Positions 23,592-32,868 of a stretch of DNA of 64,000 nucleotides are shown here, in pieces. Location of the stretch: NCBI GenBank assembly GCA_001556995.1, contig LSKF01000107.1, positions 1-64,000 of the forward strand, written 5' to 3'. Every line of letters starts with the position of its first letter. Position 1 is the first letter of the stretch. The notes under the pieces were generated by a model. The model made no database searches, was not told the DNA's origin, and saw nothing but the letters and a program-made list of their open reading frames with translations. This DNA is from Erythrobacteraceae bacterium CCH12-C2 (GTDB lineage: Bacteria > Pseudomonadota > Alphaproteobacteria > Sphingomonadales > Sphingomonadaceae). The position numbers and the translations under genes were made by a program.

Positions 23592-26252
23592 TCAGCCCTC
23601 AAGGCTGCGGCTGACTTGCTCGAAGGTATCGCGAGACAGATTGCCCGCCGCCATGATCCGTTCGAGCTCGGCCTTCATCAGCGCCGCCCGCCCCGGCTCG
23701 ATCCGCCGCCAGCGCCCCAGCGAAGGCACGAAGCGCGCGGCGGTCTGCGGGTTGATCGGATCAAGCGCAAGGATCACGTCGGCGACCATCCGATACCCTT
23801 CGCCATCGGCCTTGTGAAATCCCTTTGGATTGCCCGCGAAAGCCATATGCAAGGAGCGCACACGGTTGGGGTTCTTGATGGTGAAATCCGGGTGCTCGGC
23901 GAGGGTGCGCACGTGCTGGATAACCTCCGGGTGGAGCGATAGCGCTTGCAGCGTGAACCACTTGTCCACCACCAGCGCATTGCCCTTGTAGCGTTCATAG
24001 AACGCCGCAAGCCGCTCTTCGCGCTCAGGGCAATCGAGGCTGCACAGCACCATCAACGCTCCCTGACGGTCGGTCATGTTGTCGGCTGCGTCGTACTGCG
24101 CCGCCGCCAGCGCCGCCGCGCGGGCCGGGTCGGCCGCGGCAATCAGGCCCAGCGCAATGGTCTTGACCTTGCGCGCCCCGCGCCCCGCCGGATCATTGAG
24201 CGCCACGCCCGAAGCCCGCGCGTGCAGCGCGCCGAGTTCGCCCGCCAGCGCCGTGCCGATGGCGGCCTTGAGGCCCTCGCGCGCCGCATGGATCGCGCCG
24301 GGATCAGCCAAACGATCGCCGCTGGCCATGACTTCGAACAGGTAGGTCTCGTTCGGCAGCAGCAGCAATTCGCCGCGCATCGCATCATCGAGCGCATTGT
24401 CGGCAAGGCTGGAGCGGAACGCACCGATGATCGCCGCTTCCCCGGCCGCACGGTCGGCGGGTGAAAGTTCGCCGCTCGCTGTGCCGACGAGGTGGCTGAC
24501 GGCGAGTTCCTGCAACGCCTCGGAACGGGCGAAGGGATCATCATCATGCGCGGCGAGGAACACGAGGTCCTCGCGCGCCAAGGTCCGCTCGATCACCACT
24601 GGCGCTGTAAAGCCGCGATTGATCGACACCACCGGATCGGGTCCGGCGAGCGGCAGGGTGAAGGTCTGCTTGTCCTCAGTGAGGACGATGAGCTGCTCCC
24701 CACCCAAAGCGCCGCCGCGGGAATGCACCGCGACACGCAGCGGGATCGGCATCGGCAGCTTGTCAGGCTGACCGGGGGTGGCGGGGACAGTCTGCTTAAG
24801 CGTGAGCGTCAGGGTATCGCCGTTGACGGCCTGCGACACGGTGACGCGCGGCGTGCCCGCCTGCGAATACCAGCGGCGGAATTGCGTAAGGTCGATCCCC
24901 GCGCCATCCTCGATCGCCTTGACGAAATCCTCGCAGGTCGCGGCCTCGCCATCGTGGCGGTCGAAATAGAGGTCGGTCCCGGCGCGGAAACGCGCGGTGC
25001 CCACCATCGAGCGCATCATGCGGATGACTTCCGCACCCTTGTTGTAGACAGTCGCGGTGTAGAAGTTGCTGATCTCGCGGTAGCTGTCCGGCCGGATCGG
25101 GTGTGCGAGCGGCCCCGCATCCTCGGGGAACTGTGCCGCGCGCAGGATGCGCACATCCTCGATCCGCTTGACCGCCTCGCCCCGCATGTCCTGCGAGAAC
25201 AGCTGGTCGCGCAGCACCGTGAAGCCCTCTTTCAGCGAGAGCTGGAACCAGTCGCGACAGGTCACCCGGTTGCCTGACCAATTGTGGAAGTATTCGTGCG
25301 CGATCACGCCCTCGACCGCGTCGAAATCGGCATCGGTCGCGGTATCGGGGTCAGCCAGCACGTATTTCGTGTTGAAGACGTTGAGCCCCTTGTTCTCCAT
25401 CGCTCCCATGTTGAAATCGGAGACGGCGACGATGTTGTAGAGATCAAGGTCATATTCGCGCCCGAACACGTCCTCGTCCCATTTCATCGAACGGTGGAGC
25501 GATTCGACCGCATGATCGGTGCGGGCGAGGTCTTCTGCGCGCACCCAGACATTGCATTCGACCAAGCGGCCCGAGCGGGTGGTGAAGGGCTTGGAATTGG
25601 CGACCAGATCGCCCGCCACCAGCGCAAAGAGATAGGACGGCTTGGGCCAAGGGTCGTGCCACTCGGCCCAGTGGGTGCCATCGGCGTTGTCGCCCGCCGC
25701 GATGTGGTTGCCGTTGCACAGCAGCACCGGCAAGGCGGCGCGGTCGCCGCTCATCCGCACGGTGTAGACTGACAGTACATCGGGCCGGTCGGGGAAGAAG
25801 GTTATGCGGCGGAAGCCTTCCGCCTCGCATTGGGTGCAGAGCATGCCGTTCGAGGCATAGAGGCCCATGAGTTGGGTGTTGGCGCTGGGGTCGATCTCCG
25901 TGACGATTTCCACACTGTGCTTCTCGCCCGGCAGCGTGATGACGAGGTCAGGCCCCTCCATCCGCCATTCGGTAGGCGCGCCGTCAACCGTTACGCTGAC
26001 TGCCGTGAGCCCGTCGCCATCAAGCCGGAGTTCGGGGCTGGCATCAGCGGCAGAGTTGCGCTCTACCGCGAGCGTCGCGGTGATGCGGGTCGCTTCAAGC
26101 CCGAGCGCGAAATCGAGCCGCGTGGTCGGCAACGTCCATGGATAGGGCCGGTAATCCTCGCGCCGGATCACTGGAGGATCTTGAGGGGTCAGGGCGGCAT
26201 CCGCCAATTCGGGGTTGGCTTCGGGGCTGATCGGGGTGCTGGCAATATCCAT
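23592..26252 (-). CDS. pepN: Aminopeptidase N (M1 family)
   Basis: An 886-residue zinc metallopeptidase that removes N-terminal residues from peptides in cytoplasmic protein turnover. The substrate motif GAMENKGLNVFN and the zinc motif HEYFHNW followed by LKEGFTVLRDQ are clear. Ala-rich helical domains typical of E. coli-type PepN (DUF3458 Ig-like and C-terminal armadillo) make up the rest. The frame opens at TTG 26288. The ATG at 26252 (MDIASTPISPEAN) is chosen because it leaves room for the divergent neighbour's promoter and matches family length. Confidence 0.95.
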   Translation of the reverse strand: MDIASTPISPEANPELADAALTPQDPPVIRREDYRPYPWTLPTTRLDFALGLEATRITATLAVERNSAADASPELRLDGDGLTAVSVTVDGAPTEWRMEGPDLVITLPGEKHSVEIVTEIDPSANTQLMGLYASNGMLCTQCEAEGFRRITFFPDRPDVLSVYTVRMSGDRAALPVLLCNGNHIAAGDNADGTHWAEWHDPWPKPSYLFALVAGDLVANSKPFTTRSGRLVECNVWVRAEDLARTDHAVESLHRSMKWDEDVFGREYDLDLYNIVAVSDFNMGAMENKGLNVFNTKYVLADPDTATDADFDAVEGVIAHEYFHNWSGNRVTCRDWFQLSLKEGFTVLRDQLFSQDMRGEAVKRIEDVRILRAAQFPEDAGPLAHPIRPDSYREISNFYTATVYNKGAEVIRMMRSMVGTARFRAGTDLYFDRHDGEAATCEDFVKAIEDGAGIDLTQFRRWYSQAGTPRVTVSQAVNGDTLTLTLKQTVPATPGQPDKLPMPIPLRVAVHSRGGALGGEQLIVLTEDKQTFTLPLAGPDPVVSINRGFTAPVVIERTLAREDLVFLAAHDDDPFARSEALQELAVSHLVGTASGELSPADRAAGEAAIIGAFRSSLADNALDDAMRGELLLLPNETYLFEVMASGDRLADPGAIHAAREGLKAAIGTALAGELGALHARASGVALNDPAGRGARKVKTIALGLIAAADPARAAALAAAQYDAADNMTDRQGALMVLCSLDCPEREERLAAFYERYKGNALVVDKWFTLQALSLHPEVIQHVRTLAEHPDFTIKNPNRVRSLHMAFAGNPKGFHKADGEGYRMVADVILALDPINPQTAARFVPSLGRWRRIEPGRAALMKAELERIMAAGNLSRDTFEQVSRSLEG

Positions 26253-26304
26253 GCGCGGTGATTTAGGTTGATTTGGGCGCAGGTCCAATGGTTAGGTTTG
26301 CGCA

Positions 26305-27099
26305 ATGTCGCGTTTGTTGATCTTTGGCCTCGGCTACACCGCGCAGCGCATCGCCGCCGTCATGCGCGCGCATGGGTGGCACGTGCGCGCCACGGGAAGC
26401 GCGGGCGATCTTGCCTTTGCTGACCGCGATGCAGTGCTGGCAGCGCTGGACAGCGCAACGCACATCGTCTCCTCCATCCCGCCCGACCGCGCTTCGTCAA
26501 ACGATCCAGTGCTCGATGAGTACGGGGATGCACTGAAGGGCCGTGCGCTGTTCTACCTCTCCTCCACCGGGGTCTATGGCGACCGGCAGGGCGCGTGGGT
26601 GGACGAGGCGACACCGACCATTGCCGAGAGCGGAGAAGGCCGCCGCAACGCCCGCGCTGAAGCGGATCTGGCTTGGCTCACCCTGGGCGCGCGGGTGTTC
26701 CGCTTGCCGGGGATTTACGGTCCGGGCCGCAGCGCGCTCGACCGGGTGCGTGAGGGCAAGGCGCGGCGGATTGATCTGCCAGGGCAGGTGTTCAGCCGCG
26801 TCCATGTCGATGACATCGCGAGCGGGGTTGTGGCGGCGCTGATGCAGGATGCGCCGCGAGGGGCCTACAACCTTGGGGATGATCTCCCCGCCAGTGGCAA
26901 CGAAGTCATCGAACACGCCTGCCGCCTTCTCGGGTTGCCGCTCCCCCCGCTGGAGTCGCTGGAGGAAGCCAACCTCTCCGACATGGCGCGCGGGTTCTAT
27001 GCCGAAAACCGCCGGGTCGCCAATGGCAAGGCCAAGCGGGTGCTGGGGTGGCAGCCCCGCTATCCGACCTTTGTGGAGGGGTTAGCGGCGCTGCTTTGA
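26305..27099 (+). CDS. SDR-family NAD(P)-dependent epimerase/dehydratase-like protein
   Basis: A 264-residue Rossmann protein of the atypical SDR group (YeeZ-like). The N-terminal nucleotide-binding motif is GLGYTAQRIAAVMRAHG, and the SSTGVYGDRQGAWVDE stretch contains the conserved Ser and Tyr but no YxxxK. The C-terminus has the LGWQPRYPTFVEGLAALL segment common in this subfamily. Substrate unknown. Its start is 52 bp from the divergent pepN, and its end overlaps the convergent EamA gene by 18 bp. Confidence 0.85.
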   Translation: MSRLLIFGLGYTAQRIAAVMRAHGWHVRATGSAGDLAFADRDAVLAALDSATHIVSSIPPDRASSNDPVLDEYGDALKGRALFYLSSTGVYGDRQGAWVDEATPTIAESGEGRRNARAEADLAWLTLGARVFRLPGIYGPGRSALDRVREGKARRIDLPGQVFSRVHVDDIASGVVAALMQDAPRGAYNLGDDLPASGNEVIEHACRLLGLPLPPLESLEEANLSDMARGFYAENRRVANGKAKRVLGWQPRYPTFVEGLAALL

Positions 27100-27993
27100 C
27101 CGCAGCGCTAGCGCCATGCCCACCAGCGCCAGCGCCATCCCGCCCGCCGCGAGCGCGGTCCATTCAAAACCCTCGAACACGGTCGACAGCAGCATCGCCA
27201 CGCACACAGTGACGATCGCATTGTAAGCCGTGCGCCCAGCGCCAATCTCGCGCACGAGATTGTAATGCAGCGGGAAGGTGACGACCGACCCGATGATGGC
27301 GAGATAGGCCGTCCCCGCCCAGAACTGCCAGGCTTGCGGCACCGGGGGCGGGCCGACCGTGACCGCCGCAAAGCCGAGGTCGAAGATCGTGCCATAGAGC
27401 ATCGCCCACGCCAGCAGGCTCACCATCGGCACCGCGCGCCCCGTAGGATTGGCTTGCACCACGTTGGCAATCGAGGCGGCCAGCATCCCGCCAATCGCCA
27501 GCACAATGCCAAGTGCCACATTGCCGCCCAGCGGCGCGGCGTTCCATTCGTGTACGAGAAGCATCGCCACGCCGACAATCGCGACGAGGCTCCCGCCGAG
27601 GAAACCCCCTTGCACCCGCTCACCAATGAACACCCGCGCGAACAGCGCGTTGGGCACCATCAGCAGCGCAAACATCACCGCGACGATGCCGGAGGTGATG
27701 TGCTTTTCCGCGTTGTAGACAAACAGGAAATTGCCGCTGAACTGCGCGATCCCCACGCCGAGCGCCAAGAGGTGCTCGGGCCGATTGAGGCGCAGCCGGT
27801 TGCCCATCACCAGCGAGAGAACAAACAGCGCCGGGGTCGCGAGCAGGAAGCGGTAGAACACCGCCCAGGCGGCGGGCACGCCATCGATCTGACCCGTGAT
27901 GACGAACCAGGTCGAGCCCCAGATCGTGCCGGTCAGCAGGAACGGGATCAGCACGCGGGGGCTGAGCATGGAAGGCGCTGGCGTGCCCGTCAC
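27082..27993 (-). CDS. EamA/DMT-superfamily transporter
   Basis: A 303-residue inner-membrane protein with about ten hydrophobic helices in two EamA repeats; the first contains GTIWGSTWFVITGQIDGVPA, typical of drug/metabolite transporters. The substrate cannot be read from sequence. Its ATG overlaps the stop of the threonine aldolase gene by 4 nt (ATGA), so the two are translationally coupled. That suggests amino-acid or metabolite export, an inference only. Confidence 0.9.
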   Translation of the reverse strand: MTGTPAPSMLSPRVLIPFLLTGTIWGSTWFVITGQIDGVPAAWAVFYRFLLATPALFVLSLVMGNRLRLNRPEHLLALGVGIAQFSGNFLFVYNAEKHITSGIVAVMFALLMVPNALFARVFIGERVQGGFLGGSLVAIVGVAMLLVHEWNAAPLGGNVALGIVLAIGGMLAASIANVVQANPTGRAVPMVSLLAWAMLYGTIFDLGFAAVTVGPPPVPQAWQFWAGTAYLAIIGSVVTFPLHYNLVREIGAGRTAYNAIVTVCVAMLLSTVFEGFEWTALAAGGMALALVGMALALRSKQRR

Positions 27994-29009
27994 AGCGCGG
28001 CGATCGCCTTGCCGAGCGCCTGCGCATCCTCAGCCCGGGTGTTCCATGCAGTGACGAAGCGGGCGGATTCGGCACCCCAATCGTAGAAGGCGAAATCCTG
28101 TGCCCTGAGCGCCGCGCGCTCGGCCTCGGTCAGGCGCACGAACAGCTCGTTCGCCTCGACCGGATGGAGCAGCCGGTCCCCGCATCCGCTCGCCACTTCG
28201 CGCGCCGCGGCATTGGCGTGCGCGGCATTGGCGAGCCACAGCCCGTCTTCGAGCATCGCAAGGATCTGCGCGGCGAGATAGCGGCCTTTGCATTGCAGGT
28301 GCCCGGCGCGCTTGCGGCGATAGCGGACCTGATGCGCGGCTTCAGGATCGAACAGGATCACCGCTTCGGCGCCCATCCCGCCATTCTTGATAAAACCGAA
28401 GGCAAGGCTGTCGACCGGGCCGCTGGCGGCGCGGGCCGCTTCCTCGGGGGACCCGCCCAGAAAGGCCGCAGCATTGGCGAAGCGCGCGCCGTCCATATGC
28501 AGGCCGACACGGCGCTCGCGGGCAAAGGTGCCGAGCGCTGCCAGTTCATCGGGGGTATAACTGCGGCCATATTCGGAGGCCTGCGTGATCGCGATGGCGT
28601 GCGGCTGGACCTGGTGCACGTCGTTGCGAATGGGGTCGATCAGCGCGGCGATATCGGCAGGGGTCAGTTTCGCGCCCTCGCCGTCTGCCAGCATCAGCTT
28701 GGCCCCGTGGAGGTAGAACCCCGGCGCGCCGCCTTCATCGACCTCGATATGCGCCTCGCGGTGGCACACCACGCCGCCATGGGGGGCGCACATGGTGGCG
28801 AGCGCGAGGCAATTGGCCGCCGTCCCGGTCGCAACCCACAGCGCCGCACATTCTCGCCCGAACAGCGCAGTAAAGCGCGCATCGAGCTCCTGCGATAACA
28901 CATCGCCGTCATAGGGGTTGTCCGGCGCATCGGTCGCGCGCATCGCCTCCCACAGCTTGGGATGGACGGCGGCGGCATTGTCGGACAGGAAGGGTTTAAG
29001 GAGGGTCAT
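27990..29009 (-). CDS. ltaE: Low-specificity L-threonine aldolase
   Basis: A 339-residue PLP-dependent enzyme that splits threonine or allo-threonine to glycine and acetaldehyde. The N-terminal segment DNAAAVHPKLWEAM, the substrate motif AHIEVDEGGAPGFY and HMDGARFANA are seen. The PLP lysine lies in GFIKNGGMGAEAV. Bacterial beta-eliminating lyase fold. It is co-transcribed with the EamA transporter. Confidence 0.92.
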   Translation of the reverse strand: MTLLKPFLSDNAAAVHPKLWEAMRATDAPDNPYDGDVLSQELDARFTALFGRECAALWVATGTAANCLALATMCAPHGGVVCHREAHIEVDEGGAPGFYLHGAKLMLADGEGAKLTPADIAALIDPIRNDVHQVQPHAIAITQASEYGRSYTPDELAALGTFARERRVGLHMDGARFANAAAFLGGSPEEAARAASGPVDSLAFGFIKNGGMGAEAVILFDPEAAHQVRYRRKRAGHLQCKGRYLAAQILAMLEDGLWLANAAHANAAAREVASGCGDRLLHPVEANELFVRLTEAERAALRAQDFAFYDWGAESARFVTAWNTRAEDAQALGKAIAAL

Positions 29010-29062
29010 GCGCGATGGCCTCTAGCCGCCCGCGCGAGCGTGACAAGTGGGAGCAAGGCCGC

Positions 29063-29380
29063 ATGAGCGACAAAAGCGCAAAGGTGACAATCACCCATCA
29101 CCCGCATGGTGCAGGCGGGCGCTACGTCGCGGCGGTCGCAGGCGCGGCGGCGCAGGGCTATCTCGAATGGGAACCCGGCGTCTCGCGCGGCGGGCGCGAA
29201 GTGCGGATCGCTGCGCATACCGTGGTGCCGCCTGCGATTGGCGGTCGCGGGGTGGCAGGCGCGCTGGTGGCGCGGCTGGTCGAGGATGCACAAGCGCAGG
29301 GCTTTCTGATCCGCCCCGATTGTTCTTATGTCGCGACCAAATTCGCCGCCAACCCCGATTGGGGGCCGCTGAGGGCCTGA
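29063..29380 (+). CDS. GNAT-like N-acetyltransferase
   Basis: A 105-residue protein of the small GNAT (Gtl/YidJ-type) family. The acetyl-CoA binding P-loop is PPAIGGRGVAGALVARLVEDA, and the characteristic ending is IRPDCSYVATKFAANPDW. The ATG at 29063 (MSDKSAKVTI) is chosen over upstream starts because the earlier residues are Arg-rich and outside the family. The substrate is unknown. The 3' end overlaps the convergent bPH2 gene by 55 bp. Confidence 0.85.
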   Translation: MSDKSAKVTITHHPHGAGGRYVAAVAGAAAQGYLEWEPGVSRGGREVRIAAHTVVPPAIGGRGVAGALVARLVEDAQAQGFLIRPDCSYVATKFAANPDWGPLRA

Positions 29381-30885
29381 TCCTCGGCATCGTCCAGCGG
29401 AGAATCCAGCCGCGAATAATCGGTCGCGGTGATGGTTTCGAGCACTTGTGCCCTCAGCCGGCGCGCTTCGGCGATTGGTACGCCCGGAATGGCAAAGCTG
29501 CCGCCCGCAAGCCCCAGATGCACCGTGGCATAGCCGCGCCGCTGGGCAATCGGCCCTTGAGAAATCTCGATTGAATGAAGCTTCAGCCGGGTCGCGATCC
29601 GGCTGGTGGGCGACAAGAGGCCGGTGGTCGCAAAGATTTGTGTGTCATCGAGCGCGTGCCGCCGGAACTCCCACGCATAGAGGCTTGCCCCCACCATCAG
29701 CACTGCCAGACCGATTGGGATAAAGGCGACGCCGAACGGGGCAAGCAGCGCTGCCGGGATCACCGCCAACACGAAAGGGAGCGCCCCGATCACCGCCATG
29801 TCGTTCCTTTGGCGCGGGCTGGCGCGGTGCCAGCGAATGCCCGCATCTGGCAGATGGAACCCCGCCGCGCGCACAATCGGCGCGATCTCGTCCATACGGG
29901 CGAAGGGCGCCACCGCATGGCTTTCGCTCCCCGCATCCTGCGCCAGGCTCACGAAGCTGAGATTGTGCCAGCCGAAGCGATAGCGCACCAGCCCGGTGCC
30001 GATCACCAGCCCCTGCACCCGGTGCGCGGGCATCACCACATCGGTGCGGGTGAACAGCCCACGCTGCCGCCGGAACCCGCGCGCTGAGCGGGTCAGGGTG
30101 AAGTCCCAGTCGCGCACAGCAGTGCGCACCACACCGGTCACCATGCCGATCACGACGAGCCCTAGCAGCCCGGCCACCGCCCCGATTGCCTGCGCATAGG
30201 GGCCAAGGGTCGCAATCGTGCTGCCCTGCTCCTTGAGCCAGCCGTACCAATAATCGACATTCCACACGTCGAGGTCAGTGACATTGTCGACATATTGCAG
30301 CGCGCCGCCCAGAACCGCGAAGACGGCGAGCGAAAATTCGAACAGGCCGAAGGTAAGCAGCCTGCTCGGACCCATTGCGAACAGCACTTTATCGGCGCTT
30401 TCCGGCTGCGCGTCGGGATCAGCCTCGGGCGCAGCCACCGCGTCGTCACGCCGTTCGCGCACCAGTTGGCGCAGGCGCTCACCCTCGGCATTGGTGAGGT
30501 ATTCGAGGCTCAAGTCCTCGCCCCCGCCCGACCCGGTCTCGAACTTCACCGCGACGAGCCCGAACAGACGCGGCAGCAGCTTGGCTTCGAGGCTGACGTC
30601 CTGAATCCGCTCATAGGGCACCGAACGGGCCGAGCGGCTGAGGATGCCGCTTTCGACCCGAATATCGGCCTCGCCGATGGTGTAAGTCAGGCGCCGCCAA
30701 CCGATGTAGCTCGTCGCCACCCCGATCAGTGTCGCCGCCAGACCAACCCCGAGCGCGATCAAGAACCGGCCGTCGCCGCCAATGCCCGAAAAGGCGATGG
30801 CAATCGCCGGGATGATCGCGCTGCGGATGCTGCCGAGCGCGCCGAGGAGGACGCTGACCGGGGCAGTGCGCTTCGGATCGCTCAC
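29326..30885 (-). CDS. bPH2-domain membrane protein (YdbT-like)
   Basis: A 519-residue membrane protein with several helices and repeated bacterial PH-like (bPH2) domains, signalled by YTIGEADIRVESGILSRSAR, PYERIQDVSLEAKLLPRLFG and TRTDVVMPAHRVQGLVIGTG. It corresponds to the YdbT/YdbS pair found in many bacteria, whose biochemical role is unsettled. Its ATG overlaps the preceding YdbS-like gene by 4 nt. The C-terminal ~25 residues, which overlap the convergent GNAT gene, look non-conserved. Confidence 0.87.
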   Translation of the reverse strand: MSDPKRTAPVSVLLGALGSIRSAIIPAIAIAFSGIGGDGRFLIALGVGLAATLIGVATSYIGWRRLTYTIGEADIRVESGILSRSARSVPYERIQDVSLEAKLLPRLFGLVAVKFETGSGGGEDLSLEYLTNAEGERLRQLVRERRDDAVAAPEADPDAQPESADKVLFAMGPSRLLTFGLFEFSLAVFAVLGGALQYVDNVTDLDVWNVDYWYGWLKEQGSTIATLGPYAQAIGAVAGLLGLVVIGMVTGVVRTAVRDWDFTLTRSARGFRRQRGLFTRTDVVMPAHRVQGLVIGTGLVRYRFGWHNLSFVSLAQDAGSESHAVAPFARMDEIAPIVRAAGFHLPDAGIRWHRASPRQRNDMAVIGALPFVLAVIPAALLAPFGVAFIPIGLAVLMVGASLYAWEFRRHALDDTQIFATTGLLSPTSRIATRLKLHSIEISQGPIAQRRGYATVHLGLAGGSFAIPGVPIAEARRLRAQVLETITATDYSRLDSPLDDAEDQALSGPQSGLAANLVAT

Positions 30886-31400
30886 ATGCTTTCCCGGCGA
30901 ATATGGGCGCGGATTTCCTCGCGCATTTCCCGCGCCAGCGGCTCGCCGAGGCCGGGCAGTGCCACCGAAGCATTGTGATTGCCCGCCGTGTGAAGGGTCA
31001 GCGTGGCGATGCCGAAGAACCGTTCAAGCGGGCCTTGGTGCACGTCGATATGCTGCACCCGGCTGAACGGCACCACCGTATCCGACCGCATCAGCACCCC
31101 GCGCACCACCCGCAGCCGGTCGGTGCTCATCTGATAACCCCGCGCGCTGTAGCGCCGCATCGGGATACGGATGATCAGCGCGAGCGCGACCAGCAGCACC
31201 GGCCCGGCAATCAGCCCGGTCGAGAAACGGGGGGCATCCCTCAAGGCGAGTTCCAGCACCATGGCCCCGATCAGCACTGGGATCGACGTCAGCACCGCCT
31301 GCACCCGGAGCGCATGCGCGTAATTGGGGTGCAGCCGGGTGAGTTCACCGTCCTCATCGAGCGGTTGCGCGGCAGGGTTGAGAGCGGGCGCTTGTTCCAT
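30882..31400 (-). CDS. bPH2-domain membrane protein (YdbS-like)
   Basis: A 172-residue protein with two helices (about residues 28-75) followed by one bPH2 domain: YQMSTDRLRVVRGVLMRSDT, VPFSRVQHIDVHQGPLERFFG, TLTLHTAGNHNASVALPGL. It is the small partner of the next gene, with which it shares a 4-nt overlap; the two are expected to work together in the membrane. Start ATG 31400. Confidence 0.87.
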   Translation of the reverse strand: MEQAPALNPAAQPLDEDGELTRLHPNYAHALRVQAVLTSIPVLIGAMVLELALRDAPRFSTGLIAGPVLLVALALIIRIPMRRYSARGYQMSTDRLRVVRGVLMRSDTVVPFSRVQHIDVHQGPLERFFGIATLTLHTAGNHNASVALPGLGEPLAREMREEIRAHIRRESM

Positions 31401-31579
31401 GGTGGTTTAGATGCGCAACACAGTGCCGGGGTGCAAGCGCTTTTGCATGGAGAAAGCAAGAAGGGCGTCACTTAATTCGCTTGCCTCCCCAACCCGTGGG
31501 CAACGGCCTTCACTGCGTTGCAATTCCGTGACGGCGCGCTAGGCGGGGCGCATCACGCGCAACGGGGATTCGCGACATC

Positions 31580-32515
31580 ATGAAGATCATGTCCGGCAAT
31601 TCGAACCTGCCGCTCGCCCGGGCGATCGCCGCCTATCTCGAAATCCCGCTGACCGACGCCAGTGTGCGCCGCTTTGCCGACGAGGAAGTCTTCGTCGAAA
31701 TCCACGAGAACGTCCGCGGTGAAGACGTGTTCGTGGTCCAGCCGACGAACTTCCCGGCGAATGACAACCTCATGGAATTGCTGATCTGCATCGATGCGCT
31801 GCGCCGCGCTTCGGCTAAGCGGATCACGGCGGTGGTGCCCTATTTCGGCTATGCCCGGCAGGACCGGAAGCCCGGCCCGCGCACGCCGATCTCGGCCAAG
31901 CTGGTCGCGAACCTCATCACCGAGGCGGGCGCAGACCGGATGCTGGCGGTGGATCTGCACGCAGGGCAGATTCAGGGCTTCTTCGATATTCCGACTGACA
32001 ATCTCTACGCCGCGCCCGTGATGGCTGCCGATATTCAGGCGCGTTACGGCGATCAGGCGCTGATGGTGGTTTCGCCCGACGTTGGCGGCGTGGTGCGTGC
32101 CCGCGCGCTGGCCAAGCGGCTCGGCAACGCCCCGCTCGCCATCGTCGACAAGCGCCGCGATCGTCCGGGCGAGAGCGAAGTCATGAACATCATCGGTGAC
32201 GTGTCCGGGCGGCACTGCATCCTGATCGATGACATCATCGATTCGGGCGGCACGCTATGCAACGCCGCTGAGGCGCTGCTCGAAGGCGGGGCCAAGTCGG
32301 TCGCGGCCTATATCACCCATGGGGTGCTCTCGGGCGGGGCAGTGGCGCGGATCAACGGGTCCAGCCTCAAGGAGCTGGTGATCACCGATTCGATCCGCCC
32401 GACCGAGGCCGCCGAAGCCTCCGACCGCATCCGCGTTCTGCCAATTGCGCCGCTGGTGGGCGAAGCGATCCGGCGGATTGCCGACGAAAGCTCGGTCAGC
32501 TCGCTGTTTGACTGA
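31580..32515 (+). CDS. prs: Ribose-phosphate pyrophosphokinase
   Basis: A 311-residue enzyme that makes PRPP from ribose-5-phosphate and ATP, feeding nucleotide, histidine and tryptophan synthesis. The ATP loop [20 protein letters not shown], the catalytic flap [21 protein letters not shown] and the PRPP motif [14 protein letters not shown] are all present, in the class I arrangement. Start ATG 31580. The stop overlaps the next ATG (TGATG), coupling it to the small unknown gene. Confidence 0.96.
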   Translation: MKIMSGNSNLPLARAIAAYLEIPLTDASVRRFADEEVFVEIHENVRGEDVFVVQPTNFPANDNLMELLICIDALRRASAKRITAVVPYFGYARQDRKPGPRTPISAKLVANLITEAGADRMLAVDLHAGQIQGFFDIPTDNLYAAPVMAADIQARYGDQALMVVSPDVGGVVRARALAKRLGNAPLAIVDKRRDRPGESEVMNIIGDVSGRHCILIDDIIDSGGTLCNAAEALLEGGAKSVAAYITHGVLSGGAVARINGSSLKELVITDSIRPTEAAEASDRIRVLPIAPLVGEAIRRIADESSVSSLFD

Positions 32516-32868
32516 TGTTTGATCCCGGCGAAGTTCGGGACATTCTGATCAGCGCCGCCTGCCAGCGCACGGCGCTTACCTATGGCGAAATGCTCGGCAT
32601 CCTCGGCCATGCCTTCACCCGCCCGCTGATGCGCCAGCTGTGCAAGGTGCTTGACCGGATCGACGAGGACGGGCGCGCCGCCGGTGAACCGGGCCTTGCG
32701 GTCTTAGTGGTGCGCCAGTCGGATGGGCTGCCGGGGCAGGGTTGGTTCGTCAGCCGCACGAGCGTTTACGACGATCTGCCGCTGGAATGGGAGGGGCCGG
32801 AAGCGCGCCGTTACACTGAGGCTCGACAGCGCGAAGCCTTCGATTATTGGGGGGCGCATGACCGATAA
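32515..32868 (+). CDS. Hypothetical protein translationally coupled to prs
   Basis: A 117-residue protein of unknown function. No signal peptide or membrane segment. It begins [18 protein letters not shown] and has an LTYGEMLGILGHAFTRPLMRQ helix-rich part followed by LAVLVVRQSDGLPGQGWFVS, then an acidic/aromatic tail. The GxGWF motif after a beta-strand suggests a compact alpha/beta fold, perhaps nucleic-acid related, but I do not recognise the family with confidence. It overlaps prs by 1 nt (TGATG) and the hisN-like gene by 11 nt, so it sits inside a tightly coupled operon. Confidence 0.8.
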   Translation: MFDPGEVRDILISAACQRTALTYGEMLGILGHAFTRPLMRQLCKVLDRIDEDGRAAGEPGLAVLVVRQSDGLPGQGWFVSRTSVYDDLPLEWEGPEARRYTEARQREAFDYWGAHDR

